64,000 nucleotides of DNA from JBGVSA01 sp049840475. GTDB taxonomy: Bacteria > Pseudomonadota > Gammaproteobacteria > Burkholderiales > Rhodocyclaceae. This document shows positions 17,689 to 26,814 of this stretch, one piece after another. The stretch spans positions 620,001 to 684,000 of the forward strand of contig JASGKX010000001.1 of the NCBI GenBank assembly GCA_049840475.1. Reading direction: 5' to 3'. A program made the position numbers and the translations under genes. The notes under the pieces were generated by a model. That model searched no databases and was not told the origin of the DNA. It worked only from the letters and a program-made list of their open reading frames with translations. Positions within the stretch are counted from its first letter, which is position 1. Each line of letters starts with the position of its first letter.

Positions 17689-18647
17689 TGCCTGTCCCTG
17701 TCGTTGTTGGCCACGCACGCCGCCAGCCCCATTGGGAGAGAGGTGCGTGCCTGCCACCCCAGCTCTCGCTGGATACGTCCCGCGTCATACCAGGCCGAAC
17801 CCAGCAGCTTGCTGAGCGACTCACGCGTTAGGGGCATCGGACGGCCGGTCAGTTGCGTGAGCACATCACCCGCGGCAGCGGCCGCCTCCATGACAAAGCG
17901 CGGGACGGCCCAATGGCGGGCGGGCCTGCCCGTTGCAGCACGGATGGCATCGAGAATCTGGCGACCAGAATAAGCCTGTGGATCAGCAACGATGTAGGTG
18001 CCTCGTGCTTGGGGGTGTTCGCCTGCGAGCAACATGGCGTCGATCAGGTCGTCCACATAGACCAGCGATCGACGATTACCCGTTTCCGGCAGCAGCGGGA
18101 AAACGCCGCGTCGGACCAGAGCGATCATGCGTTCGAGGTTGCCCCGTCCTCCTGGCCCGTACACCATCGACAAGCGCAGGTTCACCGCGTGCATGCCGAA
18201 GTACTCAGCGCGCTCTGCCACGCATGCTTCGGCAGCGCGTTTGGCACGCCCATAGTCCGTGTCAGGCTCGCCAGGCCAATCCTCGTCCGCGCAAGCGTCA
18301 GCAGGCTCAGCCATCGCCTTGACGCTGGAAAGATGAACGAATCGCGACACACCCGCCTGACCAGCGGCTTCGATAAGGTTGCGTGTACCTTCGAAGTTGA
18401 TCGCCCACTGCTTTCGCGCCTCTATCTCGCCGCGCGATTTGAATGCATGCGCATGCCCGGCGCAATGAAATACCGTATGCACGCCGTCGCAGGCGCGCAC
18501 CAACGACGCGGCATCGCTCAAGTCACCCAGAACGCGTCGTTGTCCGTCGGCGTCACGACGAACCAGCAGGCGCGGTTGCCTGTCGGCCAGACGACCCGTG
18601 AGGTGCGCACCAATGAAACCGTCCGCACCAGTAATGAGGACGCTCAC
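17685..18647 (-). CDS. NAD-dependent epimerase/reductase (WbpV-like, UDP-QuiNAc/FucNAc formation)
   Basis: A 320-residue extended SDR. The Rossmann motif GADGFIGAHL starts at residue 7, the active site has LSSVKAM and YGRAK (YxxxK), and the NLRLSMVYGPGGRGN stretch is typical of WbpV/WbpK homologues. Together with the adjacent WbpM-like dehydratase it probably reduces the 4-keto intermediate to UDP-QuiNAc or UDP-FucNAc, the substrate of the WbpL-like transferase. The start is a GTG at 18647 that overlaps the upstream stop (GTGA). An upstream-extended frame gives a Pro-rich stretch lacking family features. Confidence 0.88.
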   Translation of the reverse strand: MSVLITGADGFIGAHLTGRLADRQPRLLVRRDADGQRRVLGDLSDAASLVRACDGVHTVFHCAGHAHAFKSRGEIEARKQWAINFEGTRNLIEAAGQAGVSRFVHLSSVKAMAEPADACADEDWPGEPDTDYGRAKRAAEACVAERAEYFGMHAVNLRLSMVYGPGGRGNLERMIALVRRGVFPLLPETGNRRSLVYVDDLIDAMLLAGEHPQARGTYIVADPQAYSGRQILDAIRAATGRPARHWAVPRFVMEAAAAAGDVLTQLTGRPMPLTRESLSKLLGSAWYDAGRIQRELGWQARTSLPMGLAACVANNDRDRQ

Positions 18648-19456
18648 ACCCACTTCCACCCGTGGACGCGGAAAAAGCGCAGGGCCGAGCGGACAAACAG
18701 GCGGATATGGCGCCAACCTTTGCTTGCCGCATCGCCCCCGTGATGAATGATGCGGACATCCGGTACGTACGCCAGGCGATCGATCTTCGCCGTTCGAAGA
18801 CTAATGTCGAAGTCCTCGAAATAGAGAAAGAAGCTCTCGTCAAAGCCCTCGACGCGATCAAACGCCTCTTTGCGGAAAAGCATGAAGCAACCGCTGACGA
18901 TGGGCGGGTCCCACAAGATAGTGTCGCCAACGAGATCACGCATTTCGTAGCGCGCCATGCGTCGCGCGAAGAACTGACGTAGCCATTCTGGTGCGATACC
19001 TCGCAGAAAGAGGTCGAACACCGACGGGAAACGCTTGCAGAGGTACTGGCGAGAGCCATCGACTTCGAGCACGGCAGGGCTGAGCAGCGCGCAGCGCGGG
19101 TTTCTCTCCATGAACGCCAGCGCCCGCACGAGGGAGTCTTCGTCGAGCAAGACATCCGGGTTGAGCACCAACACATAAGGCGCCTCAACGTTGCGTAGAC
19201 CAAGGTTATGGCCGGCGCCAAACCCGACGTTGCCCTGCCCGCCAATCCAGGTGAAGTGCGGAAAGTCGCGTTCCAGCTCCGCGCGCGACACCACGGCATC
19301 GCCCCCGCCGTTGTCCACGAGAACCAATTGAACGCGCCCCTGCAGACGAGCAGCCGCCTGTCGCAAGGACATCAGCGTCGAACCCAGGTGACCGGCGTGT
19401 GGCCGATACAGGACGATAGTGACGGCGAGTAGAGCAGGCTCCGTAGCGGGCGGCAT
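18644..19456 (-). CDS. Family 2 glycosyltransferase (rhamnosyltransferase-like)
   Basis: A 270-residue GT-A inverting glycosyltransferase. TIVLYRPHAGHLGSTLMSL begins the fold, VDNGGGD is the nucleotide-binding turn, and LVLNPDVLLDED supplies the metal-binding DXD-like motif (NPDV). FLYFEDFDISLR is the catalytic ED region typical of WbbL/RfbG-type rhamnosyltransferases. The start lies one base after the previous stop and its own stop overlaps the next gene, so it is firmly within the operon. The donor is unknown; GDP-D-rhamnose is plausible given gmd/rmd upstream. Confidence 0.88.
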   Translation of the reverse strand: MPPATEPALLAVTIVLYRPHAGHLGSTLMSLRQAAARLQGRVQLVLVDNGGGDAVVSRAELERDFPHFTWIGGQGNVGFGAGHNLGLRNVEAPYVLVLNPDVLLDEDSLVRALAFMERNPRCALLSPAVLEVDGSRQYLCKRFPSVFDLFLRGIAPEWLRQFFARRMARYEMRDLVGDTILWDPPIVSGCFMLFRKEAFDRVEGFDESFFLYFEDFDISLRTAKIDRLAYVPDVRIIHHGGDAASKGWRHIRLFVRSALRFFRVHGWKWV

Positions 19457-19457
19457 A

Positions 19458-19904
19458 TCAGACTAACGCCCCAGGCGTCATGAGCGACCCGGCGACGACG
19501 AGAATCAGAAGATAGCCGCATATTGTATCCGCATGCTCCGCATACGGCACAGTCTGCCCTATCAGTCGAGCGCTGCCGCGAACACGTCGCGCCGGTGCTC
19601 GCACATACGCTTGCACGGCGCTGGGTAAGGCTCGCCCAAACGAGTCATCCCAAGGCAAACGGATCGCCACGTCGGCAAGCGCCATGGCGCCATCATGCGC
19701 ATCAAATCGCGTGTCGGCCCGAAGCGCATGGAGCTTGCCATCCAGAGTCAAAGACAAGGTCACCAGCGGCCGAGGGGACGCGAGACGTTGGCGCAGCCAA
19801 GCCCGGCAAGCTGACGCGTTGTGGAAGATTGTGGCCCCCAACCGCGCACCGAGCGATAGCGCTACCGCGGGGCAGGCACAACGCAGATGAGGAATCAAAG
19901 ACAT
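19458..19904 (-). CDS. Small hypothetical protein in the O-antigen operon
   Basis: A 148-residue frame whose TGA ends one base before the ATG of the following glycosyltransferase gene, a spacing that suggests a real operon member. I do not recognise the family. It is basic in the first half and Ala/Arg-rich, with a short hydrophobic C-terminus (ICGYLLILVVAGSLM). Competing frames on the plus strand are shadows of similar length. No good ribosome site is seen before the ATG at 19904, and the frame could start earlier (19937). It could be a degraded gene. Confidence 0.45.
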   Translation of the reverse strand: MSLIPHLRCACPAVALSLGARLGATIFHNASACRAWLRQRLASPRPLVTLSLTLDGKLHALRADTRFDAHDGAMALADVAIRLPWDDSFGRALPSAVQAYVRAPARRVRGSARLIGQTVPYAEHADTICGYLLILVVAGSLMTPGALV

Positions 19905-19961
19905 GAACGGATTGGCTCGTCGCCCCGAACTTGACACGGCGAGCCAGCACAGCTGGTTCGA

Positions 19962-21155
19962 TTATTTGATAGAAGAGTCGGTCGTCGGATTGATTGACCG
20001 TGCAGCACGCCCCTCGATTCCCGTGCCGATCTGCCTTGCAGGAGCCCGAGCACCAAGGGTCCGAGCATACAAACGAGCGTATCGTGCCCCTGCTTCATGG
20101 ATACCAAACAAATCGCGGCAACGCTCCTGGGCTGCTACCCCCATGCGGCGCGCCAGCTCCGGGTCGTTCGCCAGTTGCATCATGGCTTTGGCGAGCGCGG
20201 CCGGATCGGCCGGCGGAACCACCAGCCCGGTGACGCCGTGCAGGTTCACGTAGGATGTGCCCGTCCCTATCTCGGTCGAGATGAGCGGGCGCGCGCATAG
20301 CCCACCTTCGAGCAGCGTCACGCCAAAAGCCTCTGCGCGCAGATGCGAAGGGAATACCACCGCACGCGCCGAACGTAACAGCGCAGCCTTGTCACCGTCA
20401 TCGATGAAGCCCGTGAAGCGCACGTTATCGAGCCCTTCTGCCTGCGCTTTGAGGCGGTCGCGCTCGGGCCCGTCACCCGCGATCACCACCTGCAGACCGG
20501 TTTGGCGTGCCGCTTCGATTAGGAAATGCAGCCCCTTGTAGTACCGCAGCACCCCCACAAAGACAAAGTACGGTTGATCGGGACGAGGAACATAACGCCC
20601 CACCGCGCCCATCGACGGGTTAGCCAGCGAACGTTCGTCCAGGCAAAGCGGAATGATTTCGATCTTCTCGCGATGCCGTGCCAGGAAGGTACTCGTCATC
20701 GCATACGTGGGGGAAGTCGCTACGACGGCGCTGGCCCCCCGGAAAAACAACGCGCGCAGCGGTGAGTACATCGGCTCCACCATTCGTTGACGCACGATGT
20801 CCGAGTGGTAGGTGACGACGTAGGGCTTGCCGGGGTTAGCCAACGTGGCCAACAGGTCGCCGAAAGGCCACGGATAGTGAAAGTTGAGGACGTCGGCCTC
20901 ACGGGCGGCCTTACGAAAAGCGGCCATCGCGACGGGCGAACCCATGTCGCACGACGCGATCTCGACCGCGCTACGCGCCCGCACAACGGGAGAGTCATCC
21001 ACCATCGTCCTCGCTGGCTCGCAATTCTTGGCCAGGGTAAATACTGAACTCTGCACCCCGCAGGTCGTCAGGCCGCGGCAAATCTGCCGAATAGCCTCTT
21101 GCAACCCGCCTTGGGTTTCAGGGTAGTACGTGCGATAGACGTGAAGAACTTTCAC
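19962..21155 (-). CDS. Family 4 glycosyltransferase
   Basis: A 397-residue GT-B enzyme. The N-terminal domain starts VLHVYRTYYPETQGGLQEAI and includes FHYPWPFGDLL, typical of O-antigen mannosyl/rhamnosyl transferases. The C-terminal donor domain has FVGVLRYYKGLHFLIEA, IAGDGPER and the catalytic region FPSHLRAEAFGVTLLEGG. I chose the GTG at 21155, which sits directly before the conserved VLHVYR strand; the only longer option is a TTG at 21182. It is a likely D-rhamnan or adaptor sugar transferase, since it lies between the GDP-D-rhamnose genes and the initiation genes. Confidence 0.88.
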   Translation of the reverse strand: MKVLHVYRTYYPETQGGLQEAIRQICRGLTTCGVQSSVFTLAKNCEPARTMVDDSPVVRARSAVEIASCDMGSPVAMAAFRKAAREADVLNFHYPWPFGDLLATLANPGKPYVVTYHSDIVRQRMVEPMYSPLRALFFRGASAVVATSPTYAMTSTFLARHREKIEIIPLCLDERSLANPSMGAVGRYVPRPDQPYFVFVGVLRYYKGLHFLIEAARQTGLQVVIAGDGPERDRLKAQAEGLDNVRFTGFIDDGDKAALLRSARAVVFPSHLRAEAFGVTLLEGGLCARPLISTEIGTGTSYVNLHGVTGLVVPPADPAALAKAMMQLANDPELARRMGVAAQERCRDLFGIHEAGARYARLYARTLGARAPARQIGTGIEGRAARSINPTTDSSIK

Positions 21156-21301
21156 GGCATAGTCCCATAAGGTAAAGGGCAATCAACCCGTCGGGGCTGC
21201 ATCTCCCCTCGATTCCTACAGTGTGCATGTGCACTGCGACATGATGACTCCAACAGAAATCATCGGAAGTCAGCGAAACCCTTACACACAACCCAAGGCG
21301 C

Positions 21302-22450
21302 TCAGGCCTCCAGCGTCGCGCGATATGCGTCCACCGTCATTGCCACCGTCCGATCCCACGAGAACGCGCTCGCACGGTCAAGACCTCGTTCAATTGCTTG
21401 TGCTCGCCAAGCGTCATCCTCCAGCCCCTGGCGCATCAGAGCGCTAAGCCCATCCACGTCATCCGGCTCCACCTGCCCACAAGCCTGACCTGCCACCTCC
21501 GGCAGTGATGCCGCATTGGAGCAAACCACCGGTACTCCGGATGCCATGGCTTCAAGGATTGGTAGTCCAAATCCCTCATATAGGGACGGAAAGCAGAATA
21601 AACGCGAACCCGAGAACAAAGTGGGAAGATGCCCATCTGGAACAAAACCCAGATACTTAACCCAACCGGCCCGCGCGCCCGCCTCGAGGCGAGCGTGGGT
21701 TGTCTCACTGCCCCAACCCGCGTAGCCGGCCAGCACCAAAGGCCAGCGGCACCGGATTGCCTCGGGCAACTTCTCGTATGCCGACAGTAGAACGTTGACG
21801 TTCTTGCGCGGCTCGATACTGCCAGCGTAGAAAGCGTACGCACCATGCGCCAGCGCATACTGGCCAAGGACGGACTGAGTCTCGACAGAGGTGCGGGGGC
21901 GGAACTCACTTGAGGCAGCCAGCGGCACCGTGCGGATGCGATCGGATGGCCAGCCAAAAAACTCAATGACCTCTCTGCGCGTGAACTCGGAGACAGCAAT
22001 CAACTGCGAGGCGCGCTTGAGAACAAGTGGCAACTCCTTCTGCATGTAGCGAACCCGCTCAGTCGGGTGGCAAGCGCTCCATTTGTAGATCGACAGGTCA
22101 TGGAAGGTCGAAATGCATGGCAGATGACAGCGCGGCAGGTAGAAATTCGGCCCGTGATAAACATAGCCATCGAATGATTTCAATGCGCGCGACTGTCTGA
22201 AAGCCGAAACGATCCGATAGGTTTCTACGACCACCTCACTGCGCAACAGTGCGCGACGCATCCTGCGCATCGGCTCCATCCCGTTACCGCCGGGCAGCTC
22301 AGGCACCACAGACCCGACACGATAGTCTTGCAGGTAACGTATTTCGTCGACGCCGGAGACAGCGGGCAATCGCGTGGCAAGTTCCCACGCGTAGCGCCCC
22401 ACTCCGGTGAACGGCGGTCGAATTGCGTCGGCGCCAAAAATGACCTTCAT
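21302..22450 (-). CDS. Family 4 glycosyltransferase (WbdA/WbpY-like)
   Basis: A 382-residue GT-B enzyme. IRPPFTGVGRYAWELATRLP near the N-terminus and YHGPNFYLPRCHLPCISTFHDLS match polymannose/polyrhamnose transferases such as WbpY/WbpX and single domains of WbdA. The donor-domain signatures are YAGSIEPRKNVNVLL and FPSLYEGFGLPILEAMASG. The ATG at 22450 begins two bases after the rmd stop, so it is co-translated with the GDP-D-rhamnose genes. A D-rhamnosyltransferase role is a reasonable inference but the linkage is not. Confidence 0.9.
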   Translation of the reverse strand: MKVIFGADAIRPPFTGVGRYAWELATRLPAVSGVDEIRYLQDYRVGSVVPELPGGNGMEPMRRMRRALLRSEVVVETYRIVSAFRQSRALKSFDGYVYHGPNFYLPRCHLPCISTFHDLSIYKWSACHPTERVRYMQKELPLVLKRASQLIAVSEFTRREVIEFFGWPSDRIRTVPLAASSEFRPRTSVETQSVLGQYALAHGAYAFYAGSIEPRKNVNVLLSAYEKLPEAIRCRWPLVLAGYAGWGSETTHARLEAGARAGWVKYLGFVPDGHLPTLFSGSRLFCFPSLYEGFGLPILEAMASGVPVVCSNAASLPEVAGQACGQVEPDDVDGLSALMRQGLEDDAWRAQAIERGLDRASAFSWDRTVAMTVDAYRATLEA

Positions 22451-22452
22451 TC

Positions 22453-23346
22453 TTACTTCAGCATCCAAGCCAACGTGTCGCGCAAGGGCGGATTGCCCCA
22501 GTCACCGATGATCGAACGCAGGCGATCGGGGCAACCCTGCAGGATACGGACCTCATTGGCCCGGACGAATGCCGGGTTGACCTTGATCTCAATGGACCGG
22601 CCTGCAATCTGTTCAACCATCGCGACCACCTCGCGCAGGGAATGTACCGTGCCCGAGCACACGTTTACCGTGACGCCTGCTGCGCGCGCCTCGATGAGGC
22701 GGCGATAGGCCTCCGCCACCGACCGAACATCGCCGAAGTCACGCGAAACATCCAGGTTACCGAGTTCGATCGTCGTCTCGCCCCGCTTAAAGTGCGCGAC
22801 GATCTTCGGCAGCAGAAAACTCTCGCTCTGCCCCACGCCGGTGTAGTTGAAGGGCCGCACGATCGTGATCGGCAAGCGGTCGTTCCACAACCGGGCCATG
22901 TATTCCATGGCCAGCTTGCTGACGGCGTAATCGTTGGCCGGATCGGGTCGCGCAGACTCGGCCAGCACACCTTCAGTTGCATTGCCATAAATGTTGGCGC
23001 TACTCGCGAGCAACACGCTGTCAGGACGTTCGGTCAAGCGCGCCAAGGCGTCGAGCAAATTGCGCGTACCGACTACGTTCACACGATAAAACGCTTCAGC
23101 GTCACCGTGGGCCACAAACGCGATGGCCGCCAGATGCACGACGACATGCGGACGAATGCTCGCCACCGCATCGATAACCTGCTGTGCATCAAGCAGATCC
23201 ACTTCGCGATAGTTGGCATGCGTCGTGCCCGGCACCGACATGCCAACGCCATGGATTTCATAGCCTGCCGCCGCCAACTCGGCTGCGACATAGTGGCCTG
23301 TGAACCCATGCAGCCCCGTGATCAGTGCCCTGCGAATCGTCGCCAT
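22453..23346 (-). CDS. rmd: GDP-4-dehydro-6-deoxy-D-mannose reductase
   Basis: A 297-residue extended SDR that reduces the Gmd product to GDP-D-rhamnose. ITGLHGFTGHYVAAEL is the NAD(P)-binding start, SSANIYG and YAVSK form the active site, and RPFNYTGVGQSE is the characteristic substrate region of Rmd enzymes. It follows gmd with a one-base gap, so the two steps are co-produced. The pair is the same as in the Pseudomonas aeruginosa A-band (common antigen) locus, which makes a D-rhamnan. Confidence 0.94.
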   Translation of the reverse strand: MATIRRALITGLHGFTGHYVAAELAAAGYEIHGVGMSVPGTTHANYREVDLLDAQQVIDAVASIRPHVVVHLAAIAFVAHGDAEAFYRVNVVGTRNLLDALARLTERPDSVLLASSANIYGNATEGVLAESARPDPANDYAVSKLAMEYMARLWNDRLPITIVRPFNYTGVGQSESFLLPKIVAHFKRGETTIELGNLDVSRDFGDVRSVAEAYRRLIEARAAGVTVNVCSGTVHSLREVVAMVEQIAGRSIEIKVNPAFVRANEVRILQGCPDRLRSIIGDWGNPPLRDTLAWMLK

Positions 23347-23347
23347 A

Positions 23348-24394
23348 TCAGAACGAGAAGCCGATTTCGTTGCGGCGCATGTCGGCCGTGACCATCATCT
23401 GGCACAACTGTTCCAGCGTCGTCTTGGGCTCCCAGCCCAGAACGCTCTTTGCCTTGCTCGGATCACCGATCAACAGATCGACTTCCGCCGGACGATAGAA
23501 GCGCGGATTGACCTTGACCAGCGTCTCGCCACTGCGCGTACACACGGCGGTTTCGTCTTCAGCCTTGCCTCGCCATTCCAGAGAGATATCAACGGCCTTG
23601 AACGCCATCGTCACGAAATCGCGCACACTCTCGGTGCGATTGGTTGCCAGCACGAAGGTGTCAGGTTCGTCAGCCTGCAACATGCGCCACATGCCTTCGA
23701 CGTATTCCTTGGCGAACCCCCAATCTCGCTTGGCGTCCATGTTGCCAAGCTCAAGCACGTCCAGCTTGCCCTGTTTGATCTTGGCTACCGAATCGGTGAT
23801 CTTGCGCGTCACGAACTCGCGGCCGCGCAGCGGGGATTCGTGATTGAACAGAATGCCACTGCTGCCAAAAATGCCATATGACTCGCGGTAGTTAACGGTC
23901 ATCCAATGCGCATACAGCTTGGCCACGCCGTAGGGGCTTCGCGGATAAAAGGGTGTCGTCTCCGTCTGCGGCACGGCCTGAACCTTGCCGAACATCTCCG
24001 ACGTCGATGCTTGGTAGAAGCGAATTTTGGGATTGACGATGCGGATTGCCTCGAGCAGGTTAACCGCACCAATGCCCGTGATCTCCGCCGTCGTGACCGG
24101 CTGCTCGAACGACACGCCAACAAAACTCTGAGCAGCCAGGTTGTAGACCTCCATCGCCTCTGTCTTCTGGAGCAGGCGGATGGTCGACGACAGATCGGTC
24201 AGGTCGTATTCGATCAGATGAAAGTTCGGGTGGTTCTGCACACCCAACTCTTCGATTCGCCAGAAATTCACTGAACTGGTACGGCGGTATGCAGCATACA
24301 CAACGTACCCTTTGCCCAGCAGAAGTTCGGACAGGTAGGCTCCATCCTGCCCGGTGATGCCGGTGATGACTGCTACTTTCTGCGTACTGGTCAT
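23348..24394 (-). CDS. gmd: GDP-mannose 4,6-dehydratase
   Basis: A 348-residue SDR that makes GDP-4-keto-6-deoxy-D-mannose from GDP-mannose. ITGITGQDGAYLSELLL is the family N-terminus, ASTSEMFG and YGVAK carry the catalytic Thr/Ser-Tyr-Lys set, and ILFNHESPLRG and NPRFYRPAEVD are signature stretches. The ATG at 24394 gives the usual length; the longer frame to 24451 overlaps the spacer without ribosome site support. Its GDP-mannose comes from ManC, which is frameshifted in this window. Confidence 0.97.
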   Translation of the reverse strand: MTSTQKVAVITGITGQDGAYLSELLLGKGYVVYAAYRRTSSVNFWRIEELGVQNHPNFHLIEYDLTDLSSTIRLLQKTEAMEVYNLAAQSFVGVSFEQPVTTAEITGIGAVNLLEAIRIVNPKIRFYQASTSEMFGKVQAVPQTETTPFYPRSPYGVAKLYAHWMTVNYRESYGIFGSSGILFNHESPLRGREFVTRKITDSVAKIKQGKLDVLELGNMDAKRDWGFAKEYVEGMWRMLQADEPDTFVLATNRTESVRDFVTMAFKAVDISLEWRGKAEDETAVCTRSGETLVKVNPRFYRPAEVDLLIGDPSKAKSVLGWEPKTTLEQLCQMMVTADMRRNEIGFSF

Positions 24395-24422
24395 ATCGTC
24401 AATCCATAGGTAGTAATTGGGT

Positions 24423-25418
24423 TCAGGCGGAAGCGCGACTGCGCTCGTCAACCGTCTCGGGGACGTTGGTCGCGGCCTCGCTGCTCTTATCGAAATTCAC
24501 CCTCTCGGACTCCACCACGAGAGGCATGTTGCGGACCTGGGTGTGTATCGCCCCTACGTACTCCCCCAGCAGGCCGATGAAGAACATCTGGATGCCACCA
24601 AAGAAGAACAGTCCGATCAGTACCGGTGCGATGCCGAGCTGAAATAGATTCCAGAACAACAGCTTTGCAACCAGGAAGCCAAAAGCGATCACCAGGCTCA
24701 GGATGGAGAGCGCAAAGCCGGCCATAGTGATCAGGCGCAGCGGCACTTTTGAATGATTGGTGATGCCCAGCATCGCCATGTCATACAGTGTGTAGAAGTT
24801 GTTCTTGGTCACACCGCGCTTGCGCCGCGGCTGACGGAACGGCACCGTCGCCACCGGGAACCCGATCTCGCACACCAGGCCGCGAAAATAGGGGTACGGA
24901 TCGCGCAGCTTGCGCAGAATATCGACAAGATCCTTGTCGAACAATCCTGCGCCCGTCGCATTTTGTACGAGCGAGACTTCGGAGATGCGCGCAATGAACC
25001 TGTAGTACGCGCGACGAAGCAGGAACATCACCGCGCTCTCTTCACTTTCTGGCTTGACGGCAAACACCGCCTTGTAGCCGCTCTCCCATTTCTTGATGAA
25101 CTCCGGAATCATCTCCGGCGGGTCCTGCAGATCGGAAGCGATGAGAACGCAGGCGTCCCCGCGCGACTGCAGGATGCCGTAATAAGGGGAGCGGATATGT
25201 CCGAAATTGCGCGCGTTGACGATGAGCTTCACGCGGCTGTCGCGTTGCGCGATGGCCTTGACGCGTTGGACGGTGCGATCCGATGAACAGTTGTCGATGA
25301 GGATGTGTTCGTAATCGTAGGGCTGGTGCTCCATGACCTGCGCAATGCGCGAGCACAACTCGTTAACGTTGTCCTCTTCGTTGAAGCACGGGGTCACGAT
25401 ACTGATCAACTTACGCAT
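24423..25418 (-). CDS. GtrB/ArnC-like polyprenyl-phosphate glycosyltransferase
   Basis: A 331-residue family 2 transferase with two C-terminal membrane helices (about 225-290). VTPCFNEEDNV, DNCSSD, and the DXD region SDLQDPPE are the GT-A signatures; YFRGLVCEIGF and RKRGVTKNNFYTLYDM are typical of GtrB/ArnC/DPM1 members that load a sugar on undecaprenyl phosphate. It starts 8 nt inside the gtrA gene. With GtrA as flippase it would provide a lipid-linked sugar for periplasmic side-group addition. The donor sugar is unknown. Confidence 0.88.
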   Translation of the reverse strand: MRKLISIVTPCFNEEDNVNELCSRIAQVMEHQPYDYEHILIDNCSSDRTVQRVKAIAQRDSRVKLIVNARNFGHIRSPYYGILQSRGDACVLIASDLQDPPEMIPEFIKKWESGYKAVFAVKPESEESAVMFLLRRAYYRFIARISEVSLVQNATGAGLFDKDLVDILRKLRDPYPYFRGLVCEIGFPVATVPFRQPRRKRGVTKNNFYTLYDMAMLGITNHSKVPLRLITMAGFALSILSLVIAFGFLVAKLLFWNLFQLGIAPVLIGLFFFGGIQMFFIGLLGEYVGAIHTQVRNMPLVVESERVNFDKSSEAATNVPETVDERSRASA

Positions 25419-25827
25419 TTCGGAATACCAGTTTCTTGTTGAGCACAAATGCCATGACGGCCATCGGAAGAAGCATCACACCGCCCGCCCAGTACGCATT
25501 CATCCCGAGCCGCTGCAAGCCACCAATGCACGCAATGTTAGCCAGGTAGAGCAGTGCGTATACCAACGCGAAGCGCCATAGAAGACGATTCTCACGCGAC
25601 GAGAAGACCAGGCGTCCGGTGGTCATGAAGTTGAACAACACGCCGAGCACCGTCGACAGCAAGGTCGCTACGGCGTAGTGCAGACCGACAAACAGGCAGA
25701 GTGCGTAAACGCCATAGCCAAACAGCGTGTTCAATCCGCCCACGAAAAGAAAACGCACGAAGCGCGGATCGATCCGGTGGGCAATCCGTGCTTCGATACG
25801 GCGAATGGCTTCGCAAGCACCGTTCAT
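25411..25827 (-). CDS. GtrA-family membrane protein (putative polyprenyl-linked sugar flippase)
   Basis: A 138-residue protein with four hydrophobic helices. FLFVGGLNTLFGYGVYALCLFVG is the typical GtrA start, and LNKKLVFRN the typical C-terminus. GtrA proteins are thought to flip undecaprenyl-phosphate-sugars across the inner membrane. It overlaps the preceding SDR gene by 4 nt (ATGA) and the following GtrB-like gene by 8 nt, so all three are probably co-translated. Confidence 0.9.
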   Translation of the reverse strand: MNGACEAIRRIEARIAHRIDPRFVRFLFVGGLNTLFGYGVYALCLFVGLHYAVATLLSTVLGVLFNFMTTGRLVFSSRENRLLWRFALVYALLYLANIACIGGLQRLGMNAYWAGGVMLLPMAVMAFVLNKKLVFRNA

Positions 25828-26810
25828 GCGGACATCCCTTCCTGGGCGCGAAGATAGTCCACCGTGTCGAGAATCTGATCGCGCATGCCGCGCACGACCA
25901 TGCCATAGTCACGCATGGCTGTCGCCAGTGCCTCACCGCTGCCGATATAGCGATCCGGCGCGAGTGCTGCGTCCAGCTCCGGCCGTTCGATCGTAGCCGT
26001 GCTCCGGGTCACATCGATCACCTGTTGCGCGAGTGCGCCGACTTCAATTTCGGCACCACCCGCATAGTCGAATACGCCCGGCGAACGTCCCTCGGCAAGC
26101 AGGGACAAGGTCACCTCGATCAAGGTCTGCACCGGCATATAGGCACGCATCACCGGACGGTTCGCGCGGATGCCGATCGCCTTGCCACGCAGCGCATCGA
26201 GAATGAACGACGCAAGTGCATAGGTCGCCGGCTTGTTGATATACGGACCCGAGATATTGAACACGCGTGGGCACACGAAGCTTGCCCCCAGTGCATCGGC
26301 AATGCCCGAGAAATAACACTCGTCTTCAAACTTGAGGCGGCCATACAGGTTGGCGTCTGCGGGGCGGCCCGGGCGCGGCGACAGAAAGTCATAGATCGCG
26401 CCCGACGACAGCACCATGACACCCGTTGCTCCACACGACCGCATCACATCGGCCGCCTGTCGGCGAATCTGCAGATTGCGCGTCACGTAGTCTTCCGCCG
26501 ACATGCCCCCCACCTTGTCCATGGTGAGAAAGGCACAGTGGAGGACCACCGTCGGACGACCCGGCAACGGGTAATCCGCATCACGTCCGAGTTCGCGCAC
26601 AGGGAGGCTGATGCCGGCATCGGTATTGAGAACGCGCGCAGACGATCCATACAAGGACACGCGCTTGAGCGCCGCATCGCCCAGCACAGAGGCGAGGTAC
26701 TCAGCGCAGGCGCGCCCGATCCATCCGCCCGCACCGACGATGACGTATCGCGTCTCGGAGGAACGGATCTGCTCGACCAGCGCCGCGTGAACGGGGAAGA
26801 AATGCCCCAT
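25824..26810 (-). CDS. NAD-dependent epimerase/dehydratase, possible YerF-like reductase
   Basis: A 328-residue extended SDR with GAGGWIGRACAEYL near the N-terminus, LSSGAIYDF and YGRLKFEDE (YxxxK) as the catalytic set. It lies 4 bp after the YerE-like thiamine-diphosphate enzyme. In the Yersinia yersiniose pathway the YerE acetyl-branched product is reduced by YerF, so by position this is the best YerF candidate. The assignment rests on context; the sequence alone only shows an intact SDR. ATG 26810 fits the conserved start, while the frame to 26840 runs back into the previous gene. Confidence 0.75.
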   Translation of the reverse strand: MGHFFPVHAALVEQIRSSETRYVIVGAGGWIGRACAEYLASVLGDAALKRVSLYGSSARVLNTDAGISLPVRELGRDADYPLPGRPTVVLHCAFLTMDKVGGMSAEDYVTRNLQIRRQAADVMRSCGATGVMVLSSGAIYDFLSPRPGRPADANLYGRLKFEDECYFSGIADALGASFVCPRVFNISGPYINKPATYALASFILDALRGKAIGIRANRPVMRAYMPVQTLIEVTLSLLAEGRSPGVFDYAGGAEIEVGALAQQVIDVTRSTATIERPELDAALAPDRYIGSGEALATAMRDYGMVVRGMRDQILDTVDYLRAQEGMSA

Positions 26811-26814
26811 AGCC

